DNA of 64,000 bases from Cornus controversa (Eukaryota > Streptophyta > Magnoliopsida > Cornales > Cornaceae), in NCBI GenBank assembly GCA_026545225.1, contig CM048845.1:63907033-63971032 (forward strand). Direction: 5' to 3'. Position 1 is the first letter of the stretch. The number at the start of each line of letters is the position of its first letter. Shown here one piece after another: positions 24,901-34,021 of the stretch. Under the pieces are notes generated by a model. It had not been told where the DNA came from and did no database searches. It saw only the letters and a program-made list of their open reading frames with translations. The position numbers and the translations under genes are program-made.

Positions 24901-26580
24901 CAAGGATGATGATGACCTCCCATAGAGGTGAAATTTTAATTTCAGTTTTTGTGAGCTGAGGCAATTTGAAAGGTGATCTCACAGAGCAGAATTAGCCCAA
25001 GATACATAGCTAAAACACTGGAAAAATGTATATCTAGTTTTCCGCTAAATTTTTCCGAGGACTTGTCCTAAAGATTCTTGAAGATGAAATGTAAGTTAGA
25101 TACTACTAATGGCCAAAATCTGAGGATTATCATATAAAAGTTTGCCCAAGTCAAGTGCTTTCTGAAGAGCGGATTTATTTTCCATCACATGATGAGCATG
25201 AAATATGCATATAATATATTAAATTTTTGAATTTTGTTTTTAATCTGACATTAATGATCTAAATAAGGATGATAATCATTATAACTACTGAATTATTTCG
25301 AGCTAATATAACTTTTGGATATTTGAAAGGTAGCCATTGCTACTAATACTTTTCTGGAGTTATTTGGATAGTTTATTTTTTATTCAACTGAACTTCTAAC
25401 ATGATATGGTGCCTTTAGAGCAAATACTTGTTTCTGAAATATGGTTGTTTTTCATGTAAAAGTTTATTTGTTCTCTTTCCTACAAGTTTTATTTTGTTGT
25501 GCAGTGAGTTTGAATTTTTAACTAATTGCTATTTTTAAACTTGGTTACCCATTTTTATCTTCTCTTTTTCTGTTTATTATTATGTTTTGGTGGGATAAGA
25601 GAAATGAAAGAAATCCGTAAATTGCATATTTTTTTATGAAATCCGTTTCAGCCTGCCATAAACTGATTTATTTGAACCGGAGAAATACCTGACTTGTACC
25701 TTCATTTATATTCTGTAGGATTGGATATCAGCCCGAGGGAGCTTGCTTTGCTCTGCCAAAAGGTTTAATTTTTAACATTGCCCTTGATCACTCTTTGCAT
25801 TTTCCTGTTATATTTGTTTTCTGACATCCCCTGGTAGTAATTTTCTTCTTACCTATTTCTTTGAAATTATTTCATAGGTAGAGAATCACATTGTTGGAGC
25901 TCCATGTGGAGTAATGGACCAGATGACTTCAGCATGTGGTGAAGCCAACAAACTTCTTGCAATGATTTGCCAGGTATGAGTCGTAACTGGTTCAGAAAAC
26001 AACTCTTGGGAAAGTTAATTTGAAATTTAAGAAGCATTACCAAGATTTTTCTTGCAAATTTTTGCAGCCTGCTGAGATAGTAGGGCTTGTGGATATTCCT
26101 ACTCATATACGATTTTGGGGAATTGATTCTGGAATACGACACAGGTATGAGGTCTTTGATACTTAGTTTCCATAGTTTTTTGTTTTCAAGTGTTAATAGG
26201 CCATGACCTTAATTGACATTGGTGTGCAAAATTATTCCTGGATGACAAAGCAATGTTAGTTTCGTAGTGTTTCCTTTTCAATTTCTGATAGGCTATGCTT
26301 TAATTGATATTGGTTTGCAAAATTATTCCTAGATAACTAGGCAATTTTGATTGCATTCATTTTGTTATTCAAGGAGTCATGCTTAACAATTTGATGTGGG
26401 GATCCATTGTGCTTGATTTATATTATTTAGGAGCTGACCTTAAGCTTTGGATTCTTCTAAATCTGGTATTATTTATTATCCTTGAAGCTTCCATACAGCA
26501 CTAGCTCTAATTCTTTTCATTCTATATTGATTTGTTGAGTTGTCACTATCTTCTATAACCAAGTTCAGTCTATAGTTAGA

Positions 26581-26614
<34 letters not shown>

Positions 26615-29600
26615 GTGTGTGTGTCATGCGTGCATATGTCCAAAGTTTCTTCAACTCCAAAATTAATTGGCATTTTTTGCAGTGTTGGTGGTACAGACTA
26701 TGGATCTGTGAGAGTAGGTGCCTTTATGGGTCGAAAGATGATAAAGTCTATTGCATCTACGATGCTGTCACGATCATTGTCAGGTGAAAATGGGATGAAC
26801 CCTGATGAAATGGATGAGAATGGTGCTGAACTACTTGAAAAGGAATCTTCATTAGATTACTTATGCAACCTGTCACCTCACAGGTATTAAACCTATTCTC
26901 TATAGCCATTTTAAGTGGTAAAAACGTGTTATATATTAATATAAGGAGCGTGATTCTGTGAAAGATGTTATATACATCTATAATATTTTGGATTTTATAA
27001 GCTGTTTCTATTTTTATTTTCTTTCCTTTTCCTTGCTTCTTATCTATTTTTCTGATGTCAGTCATTCAACCTTTTGGGGAAAACATAAACATTTGTTGCT
27101 GTTTCCAACTTGAGACATGTTGGAGGATGATCCCTTCAGTGCAAATTCAAGTTTGTGCTTGGAGTATATGTTAATGGCTATGAAATTTCTTATCTACTTC
27201 TTTTCTATGTAGATATGAAGCTCTATATGCTAAGTTTCTTCCTGATTCTATCCATGGTGAGACATTTTTGGAAAAATATGAGGATCATAATGATCCAGTC
27301 ACTGTCATTGATCACAAGCGTGGTTATGGAGTGAGAGCAGCTGCTAGACATCCCATTTATGAAAATTTCCGGGTGAAGGTTAGTAATTTAATTTTGCTGG
27401 TACTTTGATAATTGAAGCAATTCGACTTGCTTCACTAAATTTGAACTCTGTGTTTTTGTGCATATGAGTTTGTCTGTGAACTTATTGAAATTGAGGTCTT
27501 TTCGTTTTATTTATTTGGAGTTCGTCGTATTTAGAAACTTGATAATTTCTCCCAACAATTTCTTGGACTTTGTCATACATTCTATAAAAAAAATAAAATT
27601 AACTCCTGAAAACATCTTGAATATTTTTCCCAAGAAGAAAAACAACAAATACTGTTTTTCGAAATAAATTCTAGAAGGCACAGAAGCATTTGAATCTATT
27701 ATAAACTCAAATGATTTTAATCTTCAATACTAGAAGAAACAACTATGACCTATGGATATGGACTCCTACATCCATATTAAATTTGTGAGTGGTTGAAGTT
27801 TTTTCTTCTATTTAAAGTTTTTCCACATTATTCATCTATGCCAAGAATTATAATTTTGACCGGACATGATGTTGCATTTCTTATTCTGAACAGATGTTTC
27901 TGATGTTTGAGATTTATTATATTTTCATGTTTGTGAACAGCGTTGTAAAGTATCCTGATGGAGAGAAAGGTGTCAGGCATCCGTACTTTTTCTGAAGTAT
28001 AAGATTTATTTTATTTTCTCTTGGAATATCTTTACTATCAACCTTTTCAGCTGAGGTTGAACTTTCAATATAAAACTTAAATTCTTCAGAAGAAACCAAC
28101 TCTGGTACATTTTCCTGAATTCTCTGGGCTGTCTCATCTGAACATGTAGCCAAATTGCTCTCATTGGCCGACCTCTTAAGTATAATTGTGTGCCTTCAAG
28201 TACTCGCTCCCCTTGTTTCCAAGCCTCCATGTTGTTTTTACTCATTCTAGCTAAGATGATAGAGAATTTTTTTGCAAAATAATGTCATTTTCTTCTAGTG
28301 CAAGAGTTATGATTGTTCCTATAGATGAAAAGATGCTCTATGGATTATCATCCCTTATTTCTTTTAAAAGAAGTGCCGCAAAATCTAAACAATAAATTCA
28401 TCAGATCCCAAGTGTAGGATTGCCAGGCATGACTTGGTTTCTGCAACAGTGTGAAGCATTGATATAGTGTTTGCTATAACGGTGACTAGAAATATAAGAC
28501 AGCTTCTCAAAAGCCACTACAGTTACATGAAACATCTCCCACATTTGTTAATCACTAAAGAAACATTTGGCATGATGATCCTCAATAACTCAGTGAGACA
28601 AGAGATTACAAAAACTCACACATTCTCGATTTGTGTGTATGCCTTCGAGTACTTGCTCCCCTTGTTTCCAAGCCTCCAATGTTTTACTCATTCTACCTAC
28701 GATGATGGAGAATGGTTTTTGCAAAATAATGTCACTTTCTTCTAGTGCAAGAGTTGTGATTGTTCCTACAGATGAAAAGATGCTCTATGGATTGTCATCC
28801 CTTTTTCTTTTAAAAGAAGTGCGGCAAAATCTAAACAATAAATTCATCGGATCCCAAGTCTATGATTGCCAGGCATGACTTGGCTTCTGCAACAGTGTGA
28901 AGTATTGATATACTGTTGCTATAATGGTGACTACAAATATAAGACAGCTTCTCAAAAGCCATTACAGTTACAGGAAACATCTCCCACATTTGTTAATCAC
29001 TAAAGGAACATTTGGCATGATGATCCTCAAGAACTCAGTGAGACGAGATTACAAAAACTCACACATTCTCGATTTGGTTGCCTGAATAATTCTTTCACAA
29101 GTAGTGCCTTCATTGATAGAGAAAGTGCAATTTAAAAATGAATCTTGATGGTTCTTGTCCCACCTTGAATAAGAGAAGCTCTACTTCTTCAAGCACACTG
29201 AGTTCATGAACAGAGGATGGAGGCATGTGGAGCCTTTTTCCAGGATTTCTAGTTCTCTTTTCACAGATTTCTTTGTTCTGCTTTCTTCTTCATACTAATG
29301 GCAATCTTCAGTCTCAATAGGATCTCTAAGTGACAGAGAATTCGATGCATGCTCTTTAAGTCTTAGTCTTCCTAAGCTTAGCCAAAGCCACTAGAAACAC
29401 AAAATCATGATGCTTTCTGCCGAAGAAACCATTATGAGATTTGTCTTTTACTTGCTGTTTTTTTCTTCTGCTGGTTCCGTTGGTTGGATCGGTCAGTTCA
29501 TACTGTTCCGTTTCAGTTTGGGCTGGTTCATTGGTTCCCGGCCATATTTTTATTTAAGGTTGGTTGCGTGTAGAACTTGGGTTGATTTGGGTTGGGCCTT

Positions 29601-32073
29601 TTTGTTTTTTTTTGACATTCTTTTTTCTTTATAGTACTAACTTTAAATTTTGACCTTTTGTCACATTCTCATAACAATTTAAGCTATATCTGATAGATAC
29701 GATGAACTTGCATATAATGTGAATCGGTGATCTTTATGTATACAGAAGTTGAGCATTCACTGGTTTCCTTATGTGCTTCTGCCTAACCATTTCATTTCAA
29801 CATTTTTGGATTACCGTCAAATGAAGTATATTCTTTTCTTTTCATTTCAAGCTTCTAAATATGTTTTATTTTCAAACTATTCCCAATTTCCATTCTTTTC
29901 CTTAACCAACTTCCTTTAAAATGTCCCATGTTTGCCTTGTCGTAAATTATTTTTTCTTCTTTTACTTCATAAAACATCCAAAACTATTATGTTGTGGTCT
30001 GAATTTTGTCTCGATCGGGGTCGCATTGTGACCTGGTTTTGACCCGAAAACCCATTTTTCGTTTACAGGTTTTGGACCCTGATTAGGATTCTCTTGTAAC
30101 CCAGTATGTAAGGGCATCTAGGGTTTGGAGTGGGAAAAAAGAGAGAAAACACTGTAAATCGCAGAGAGAGAGAGAGAGCTAGGGTTTGGGGTTGAAACTT
30201 GTAATCTCCTGATTTTCGCATAGTAAAAACTTTCTCCAGATCTTCGCCATAGATGTAGGCACATCGCCGAACCACGTAAATTCTTGTGTTCTGTGTGTGG
30301 TGCTTGTTTCGTTTTCTGTCATGTTTCGTGATTGTGTTTGGTTCATGGCTGTTTGTCATAACAAAAACTCTTAAAGTGGCAATAAATTTGTGTTTCCTTT
30401 ATATACCTATAAGTTACAACTTACTTCCCATAGACTGGATAACTAGATTTCTTCCTTCGGAATGGTAGTTCATGCTTTGGAAGTTGCTATACTACGTGAG
30501 CAACATCGACAACCACCCAAGAGTTTCGGGTGAAAACAGCATGTGGAATTAAATAATGAAATTCAGTTAAATCATACTGGTAATTCTCATAATTTAGTTA
30601 GTTCTACTTCTAATAACTAGCAGTCACATTTAGGAGGTTCTAAATTGCTCTAGGCATTTTATATGTTAAACTATTCTGTAACTACACCATAAATTGTTTC
30701 TTTTCTCCTTCACTGATGTTGAGAATGTCTTGCCGTTAGTATATAACTCTTTCAATATAATATGTTGGTATATGGCTCTTTTAAAATAATGTATTCCACA
30801 AGTCCTTTCTGATTACCTGAATGCCTTTTATGTTACCTGATGTGTAGGCCTTCAAAGCTCTACTAACATCTGCATCATCAGATGAACAACTAAGCACTCT
30901 TGGAGAATTATTGTATCAGGTACTTATTGGATCATCAAATAATAAATTAATATTGGTGTTTAATTTCCAATTTTTTTGCCAAATATTTATGTTTGCCGGC
31001 TGTTGGACTAAAAAATCATAATGGAAATTAATGTAGCAACAAATACAATGCTTAGAATGATACAGTATCATTAATTTAAAAAAAAATCAACCTGAATGAC
31101 AGACAATTAGCATTTCTGGAAATTAAATTATCTTTTCTTTGATTCTGTAATTTCTATTGGCTGGACTTATAAGTGGATCAAATCAATGTACACGCTTGAA
31201 TTCATTCCATCATCTATTCAATAGAACCAAATTCTATCTAATTTATAGAATTTTGAACTGGCATTCTAGGGCTGATTCTCGGAAGATACTTGACCCAATA
31301 ATACTGTTTGATCAAGTTATAGCGAATTGTTGATCAGATACCTTTCATCTTCCCATTCATGAAAAAAAATGAATTTTTGAAATAAAGTTAAAACAATAGC
31401 GAAATATAGAGAAGGTTGGCTACATATATATCATGACTTGGTTTGTTGGCATTGTTATTTTAGAAATTTATAAATAGAACAATTAGCATTTTCAGCTAAA
31501 TTACCTCTTAAAAGTCTGTAAATCCTGTAATAATGTTAAAATAATGAAATTTAATGACACGTAATAGGGCTACCAGAAGGAAGGCAGTAACGATTTTGAT
31601 GACAAGTGAATTTAAGCAGACCTAAAGAAACAACTCAGAAGTTGCTGAACTAAATAAGAAGCTGTAGCCATGGCATCTAGTTTCACCACAGATCCTTTGT
31701 GGCGATTCTACAAAGTAGGTCCAGTTGTGTATGACTTCACTCTCCTCAATTCATTGTAGGTTCTGGAAGTTCTGATTGAAAATATTTTTAAAGGATAATG
31801 GAAGACCTTCGCAGAAATGCCTTCATTATAGCGAATTGAAAATAAAAACTGTGTTTGTTGACTGAAGACAGTTTTTAAAGTCATTTAACTGTTAAAAATA
31901 TTTTTTGATTCACAATACTCTACACTCAAAATGCATCCACCCACTTTAACTAGACCAGCCTATCTTATGCCAAAAACATGGAGAAAGGAAGAACTCCCAA
32001 CTCCTAACACTATTTTTCTGTAACAGTCGACCGAGTCACCCACCTTTAAAAAGGGGACTTCCTTCTTTTTACC

Positions 32074-32106
<33 letters not shown>

Positions 32107-34021
32107 AAAAATAAATAAATAAATAAATGTTGCAAGCTTCACACACGTCACAGTCATTAACAACAAAGATGGACCAGAACTGTGAAATATTACAGATCAA
32201 CTCCTATGTAATTCCCTTTTATCCTTCTGATGACTTAGTTCTTGCCGTCAACAGCCCTTATCAAGATAATAACTCTGTTAGTTTTAGGGAGAGGACATAT
32301 AATGGGTGAAATGGCATGTAATAGAAAAGATTGGGATTAAGGCATGGATGATGATGACGACGGCGACGACATTGAGCGTATAGAGAGAAATAGAACTTGT
32401 AATCAAATAACTAAGTAAGGTTAATATGGACAAATTATAACAATAAATAGGGACAAAAATGTATTTTCATGTTTACTGGTCCTGGCTTTGCTTGAAGTAG
32501 GTTCAGAAAGTAACTCTCAGTAGCTTCCTTTGAATCAGACTAACAAAGAGATGGACATTTCTAGAATTCTAGGAAGTATGTTTTCAAAAGTTTCACTTGG
32601 GGATGTACTTGGGTTTAAAAGCCTGTTTCTGGTTGGAGGAAACTCCTTACACACTACCTATATCTTTTGACCATATTAGGAAGCTCTTATCATTTGAATT
32701 TCAGATCAAGGGTTGATATCCTTCCATGTCTCTGGCAAGACTGTCACATTATATGAAAAAATATCTGTGATACTTCTGCATTAAATGCCCTCTTACTTGC
32801 ATTGATCAATTGTTTTAGATAAAGTGCTGGCTTTAAACCTCTTAGATTGCCATCTTTATATATATTTTTGGTGGAAATTCAAAAGAAAAATTAAGGACAA
32901 ATGGATGACAGTTGCTTTTTATGTACAACCTTGTTTACAGTGCCACTACAGTTATAGTGCTTGTGGACTTGGTTCGGATGGGACAGACAGGCTTGTCCAT
33001 TTGGTGCAGGACATGCAACACAGTAAATTGTCTAAAGCTGAAGATGGAACTCTGTATGGAGCAAAGATTACCGGTGGTGGTTCTGGTGGAACAGTTTGTG
33101 TTGTTGGCAGGAATTGTCTACGGAGCAGCCAACAAATTATTGAGGTAATTTTACCCCTTTATGAGAGATGATTGAGCAGAAATTTATCTTCTCGGCATAT
33201 ATTCTTAGTGGAAAATACTTCATAAAATTTCAGATGGTACTAATTATAAGCCAATCTTTTTTTATCCAGAATTGTGGTTTTGTAACCTTTTTTTCATTCT
33301 TAAGTGTTCCCTTAAAAAATTGTATCTAAGCAAATATGTGCAAGTAATACTCGATGCTAAATTTTAATAAAATTCCACAAACATGTTATATAATTGTTTG
33401 TTAAAACACTAGCACCTCCTTTGCTTCAATTTAAAAGCAAGCTTTTGGTTTGTACAGGTTAACCTAAAATGCATTACCCGGTGTATAAGTTAACCTAATA
33501 TAACTAATATGTATGCAAATATATACATATATGTATAGATGTTACAATCATATGTAATTTAAATGTATTGATAAATACAGATTAGATCTAATAATATATG
33601 TAAATGCCCTGAAAAATATAGAGTTAATATAGGGGATTATTTTATAGGAAAGTATTTTAATGGAGGCCTTTGTGTACTTTTATTTAATCATTGTGCTATC
33701 TGACTAGGTAAGGACATTTATTCTTTATCCCTTTCGTCCTAATAGTTTATCTCATGGTCTCTCCTTGTAGGCTTTTCCATCCACTTTCTTTATAGCTTAA
33801 CAATGTTAAACTTTATTCTTATTGATCAACTTCTTGTCAACTCTACAAATCTTATAGCTTGTGTTGGAATAATGGCCTATTTTCCATCTAATATCCAGAT
33901 TCAGCAAAGATACAAAGGTGCCACAGGATATCATCCGTTTCTTTTCGAGGGTTCATCACCAGGTGCGGGAAAGTTTGGGCATCTGAGAATTCGTCGCCGC
34001 ATCTCTCCCAAACGAAGTTAG
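2407..34021 (+). CDS. ARA1: L-arabinokinase (ARA1-like), 3' 15 exons; N-terminus outside window
   Basis: The enzyme phosphorylates L-arabinose to L-arabinose 1-phosphate with ATP, the first step of arabinose salvage to UDP-arabinose in the cytosol. Exons, all GT-AG and in frame: 2407-2579, 2665-2833, 3529-3612, 6947-7072, 7317-7447, 7517-7598, 11498-11585, 25719-25762, 25878-25973, 26068-26144, 26683-26883, 27213-27378, 30848-30919, 32941-33144, 33899-34021 (TAG). They encode 611 residues. GHMP-kinase motifs appear in order: [17 protein letters not shown] (about 121-137), the ATP loop [13 protein letters not shown] (about 261-273), and [11 protein letters not shown] (about 543-553). The exon ends LLYQ and [15 protein letters not shown] and the C-terminal [10 protein letters not shown] agree with my recollection of Arabidopsis ARA1, which is about 1,040 residues long, so some 430 N-terminal residues (glycosyltransferase-like region) should lie to the left. 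No stop or frameshift breaks the frame, so the gene looks functional despite introns up to 14.1 kb. Confidence 0.95.
3202..3233. repeat. Poly-C tract (32 C) in arabinokinase intron
   Basis: An uninterrupted run of 32 C follows further C-rich sequence (3183-3200). It sits in the 695-bp intron between exons 2 and 3. Length is likely to vary or to be misread by sequencing. A similar tract lies at 32075-32104. Confidence 0.95.
4150..5660 (-). mobile_element. Diverged LTR-type repeat, split by a younger solo LTR
   Basis: 4170-4400 ends in 'cctagagggagggtgaatatg', a word type common in plant LTR-derived repeats. After the insert at 4408-4896 the same style of sequence resumes at 4920. 5040-5180 resembles 940-1140 of this window. 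It ends with diverged palindromic words (tcaatcaatcgacc, cgatcgattgag) at about 5585-5640. No coding domain is visible. The borders are uncertain. Confidence 0.45.
4408..4896 (+). mobile_element. Solo LTR (Ty1-copia type), about 489 bp
   Basis: It begins TGTTGGGA and ends TCCCAACA, the short inverted ends of an LTR. The interior carries the 'gtggatgtaggccgg...ccgaaccacgt' R/U5 signature found in many plant copia LTRs. No internal domain or second LTR is nearby, so it is a recombined solo LTR. The 5-bp flanks (gatat and gaaaa) do not match well, so the target duplication is lost or the edges are off by a few bases. It lies in the arabinokinase intron 3613-6946. Confidence 0.75.
5661..6946. other. 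Remainder of arabinokinase intron 3; no gene seen
   Basis: AT-rich intron sequence with no convincing coding frame. 6515-6605 contains a diverged tandem pair of about 51 bp ('aaaggcatctctagtcc' and 'aaaggcatctcttgtcc'). The intron ends in a polypyrimidine stretch and cacag before exon 4 at 6947. Confidence 0.7.
8560..8800 (+). pseudogene. Possible relic of a Ty1-copia protease region
   Basis: One frame reads [16 protein letters not shown], close to the copia aspartic-protease core D-S/T-G-A-T-x-H. The frame breaks soon after. No LTR or other domain was found around it, so it would be an old fragment. Short similarity only. Confidence 0.4.
9399..9494 (+). repeat. 48-bp tandem duplication in intron 6
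   Basis: Two adjacent copies begin with ggttgctgtgagtgtaagtt at 9399 and 9447 and are nearly identical through 'tgctatgactgctat'. Near identity implies a recent duplication. No function is apparent. Confidence 0.9.
9600..10150 (+). mobile_element. Fragment of the long-inverted-arm transposon family (right arm)
   Basis: From about 9955 ('gttgatgaaaaataatgtta') to about 10150 ('ccgtgtcccgtatcc...gtgcttctta') it matches the outer right arm of the element at 12644-18590 and the inverse of its left arm. Only one end is present, so it is a truncated copy. The left border is uncertain. Confidence 0.55.
10480..10660 (+). mobile_element. Relic resembling an LTR end and primer-binding region
   Basis: 'aagtttttgggacaagtggt' followed by 'taacatgatatcataac' looks like a decayed LTR terminus plus a tRNA-Met type primer site (normally tggtatcagagc). 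No LTR pair or pol domain is nearby. Short frames on both strands here are not credible genes. Confidence 0.35.
10661..12643. other. Intron sequence around arabinokinase exon 7; no other gene
   Basis: Apart from exon 7 (11498-11585), no conserved domain or repeat structure could be recognised. A small frame at 10660-10872 has no familiar motif. Confidence 0.6.
12879..12925 (+). repeat. (GA)n microsatellite
   Basis: About 47 bp of uninterrupted GA. It lies within the left arm of the long-arm transposon; the right arm has the matching CT tract near 18214-18229, so the tract probably belongs to the element. Confidence 0.95.
13548..13709 (+). mobile_element. tRNA-derived SINE with target duplication (Au-SINE-like)
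   Basis: Internal RNA polymerase III promoter: box A tggtgcgatgg at 13563-13573 and box B ggttcgagac at 13605-13614, 42 bp apart as in tRNA genes. The downstream body 'ctctccaaaaatggggtaag...ccacctctcccagacccc' is like the widespread plant Au SINE, from memory. An 18-bp target duplication, ttttggtgtgtYctacaa, flanks it at 13530-13547 and 13710-13727 with one mismatch, so it inserted by target-primed reverse transcription into the older transposon. Confidence 0.88.
15417..16351 (+). mobile_element. Non-autonomous TRIM-like LTR retrotransposon, 935 bp, complete
   Basis: 5' LTR 15417-15681 (265 bp) and 3' LTR 16086-16351 (266 bp) are nearly identical, each TGTTGGAG...TTATCAACA. The primer-binding site tggtatcagag starts at 15682, directly after the 5' LTR, and a polypurine tract (ttgaggggggg) abuts the 3' LTR. 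A perfect 5-bp target duplication CCTTG flanks it at 15412-15416 and 16352-16356. The 404-bp interior has no gag or pol; instead it contains a run of ~24-bp tandem units (15718-16010). Movement would need proteins from another copia element. Confidence 0.93.
15718..16010 (+). repeat. ~24-bp tandem units (tcaactcgtctcggatctYc) inside the TRIM
   Basis: About a dozen imperfect units of the type atcaactcgtctcggatctt/cagg fill most of the TRIM interior. The period is divisible by 3 and stop-free in one frame, so a 192-codon open frame rich in Ser, Arg, Leu and Ile crosses 15607-16185. It starts in the LTR and resembles no protein, so it is probably an artefact of the repeat. Confidence 0.9.
18318..18429 (+). 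mobile_element. Short tRNA-derived SINE with A-rich tail
   Basis: Box A tagcctaatgg at 18335-18345 and box B ggttcaagtcc at 18378-18388. The tail is A-rich (atagaaaaa). A perfect 13-bp target duplication, aaaagtaatatta, flanks it at 18305-18317 and 18430-18442. The body is only 112 bp. It differs from the SINE at 13548 and sits in the right arm of the long-arm transposon. Confidence 0.88.
18591..18940. other. Intron 7 spacer; nothing recognised
   Basis: AT-rich sequence between the long-arm transposon and the RTE-tail repeat, with several atgcatgc/catgctg words around 18740-18840. No gene or element could be assigned. Confidence 0.6.
19175..19441 (+). repeat. 5' LTR (5'-truncated) of the copia element
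   Basis: Matches 23859-24133 from 'aaaatcaggagattc' to the terminal 'cttcttca'. It lacks the first part of the LTR and carries a short local duplication ('aaattaggg...gtaaattagg'). It is followed at once by the primer-binding site. Confidence 0.9.
19547..23851 (+). pseudogene. Copia gag-pol polyprotein, broken by many stops
   Basis: ATG at 19547 opens gag ([13 protein letters not shown], about 19640). A zinc knuckle [14 protein letters not shown] lies at about 20333-20374. Protease core [10 protein letters not shown] is near 20661. Integrase spans about 20990-21900 with a HxxxH zinc region (HFHLGHPP), IRSDNGREY and QQNGVAER. Reverse transcriptase runs from about 22340, with [12 protein letters not shown] at 22504 and the catalytic IVYVDDI near 22900. 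RNase H and tail ([25 protein letters not shown]) reach 23851. At least eight stops or frameshifts (for example near 19760, 20095, 20581, 21595, 22473, 22655 and 22955) prevent expression. The first integrase Asp is replaced by Tyr (HTYVWGP instead of H-D-V-W-G-P; tat at 21187). Confidence 0.92.
23859..24133 (+). repeat. 3' LTR of the copia element
   Basis: Complete 275-bp LTR with TG...CA ends and a TATA-like 'tatatatatt' about 60 bp before the end. The right flank atgataaagagaag continues the interrupted RTE tail. Confidence 0.92.
24430..24966 (+). mobile_element. RTE/LINE-type 3' tail, copy B (empty site)
   Basis: Directly follows copy A and repeats it almost base for base, from 'gctactatgtgatgtacca' to 'ggatgatgatgacctccc'. 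At 24665-24680 it reads ctattagtgataaag without interruption, the site where the copia element sits in copy A. Being a tandem copy of both the LINE tail and its left flank, it arose by segmental duplication, not by a second insertion. Confidence 0.8.
24967..25718. other. 3' part of intron 7; nothing recognised
   Basis: AT-rich intron sequence leading to the acceptor ttctgtag at 25711-25718. No coding or repeat feature stands out. Confidence 0.65.
26583..26611 (+). repeat. (TC)n microsatellite in intron 10
   Basis: About 28 bp of CT repeats followed by a short GT run, about 70 bp upstream of exon 11. It may act as part of the polypyrimidine context but is too far for the core acceptor. Confidence 0.9.
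27930..29290 (-). pseudogene. PDS5-like cohesin cofactor pseudogene, antisense in intron 12
   Basis: Read on the minus strand from about 29290, fragments line up in order with the N-terminus of plant PDS5: [36 protein letters not shown], then [51 protein letters not shown] and LALEES, and KQGEQVLEG, followed by an acidic tail ([15 protein letters not shown]). PDS5 holds cohesin on chromosomes in the nucleus. Stops and frameshifts are frequent. The segment WEMFP...VLEG is present twice (28633-29080 and 28189-28632), a 448-bp tandem duplication. Motifs that family members normally encode across several exons run without introns, which suggests a processed copy (inference). The identification is from memory of the family. 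Confidence 0.72.
28189..29080 (-). repeat. 448-bp tandem duplication within the PDS5-like pseudogene
   Basis: Copy 1 starts gtgtgccttcaagtactcgc at 28189 and copy 2 gtgtatgccttcgagtactt at about 28633. Both run to 'cacacattctcgattt' with scattered single-base differences and small indels. The duplication happened after the pseudogene was formed. Confidence 0.9.
29990..30363 (+). mobile_element. Solo LTR (Ty1-copia type), about 374 bp
   Basis: Begins TGTTGTGG and ends GTCATAACA. It contains 'atagatgtaggcacatcgcc' followed by 'gaaccacgtaaattcttgtg', the copia U5 signature also seen in the LTR at 4408. The flanks tatta and aaaac do not match. No internal domain is beside it. It lies in intron 12 of arabinokinase. 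Confidence 0.7.
30920..32940. other. Arabinokinase intron 13; mostly unassigned
   Basis: No gene. It holds a poly-C tract (32075-32104) followed by (AAAT)n, and at about 32305-32365 the phrase 'ggcatgtaatagaaaagatt...aaggcatggatgatgatgacg', a short 3'-end fragment of the same RTE family as at 24290-24390. Confidence 0.65.
32075..32104. repeat. Poly-C tract (30 C) in intron 13
   Basis: Thirty C followed by A-rich aaataaataaataaat. The minus-strand polyglycine frame across it is an artefact. Confidence 0.95.

Noticed and set aside
32074..32166. Minus-strand polyglycine frame
   Set aside because: It is the translation of a poly-C tract in an intron.
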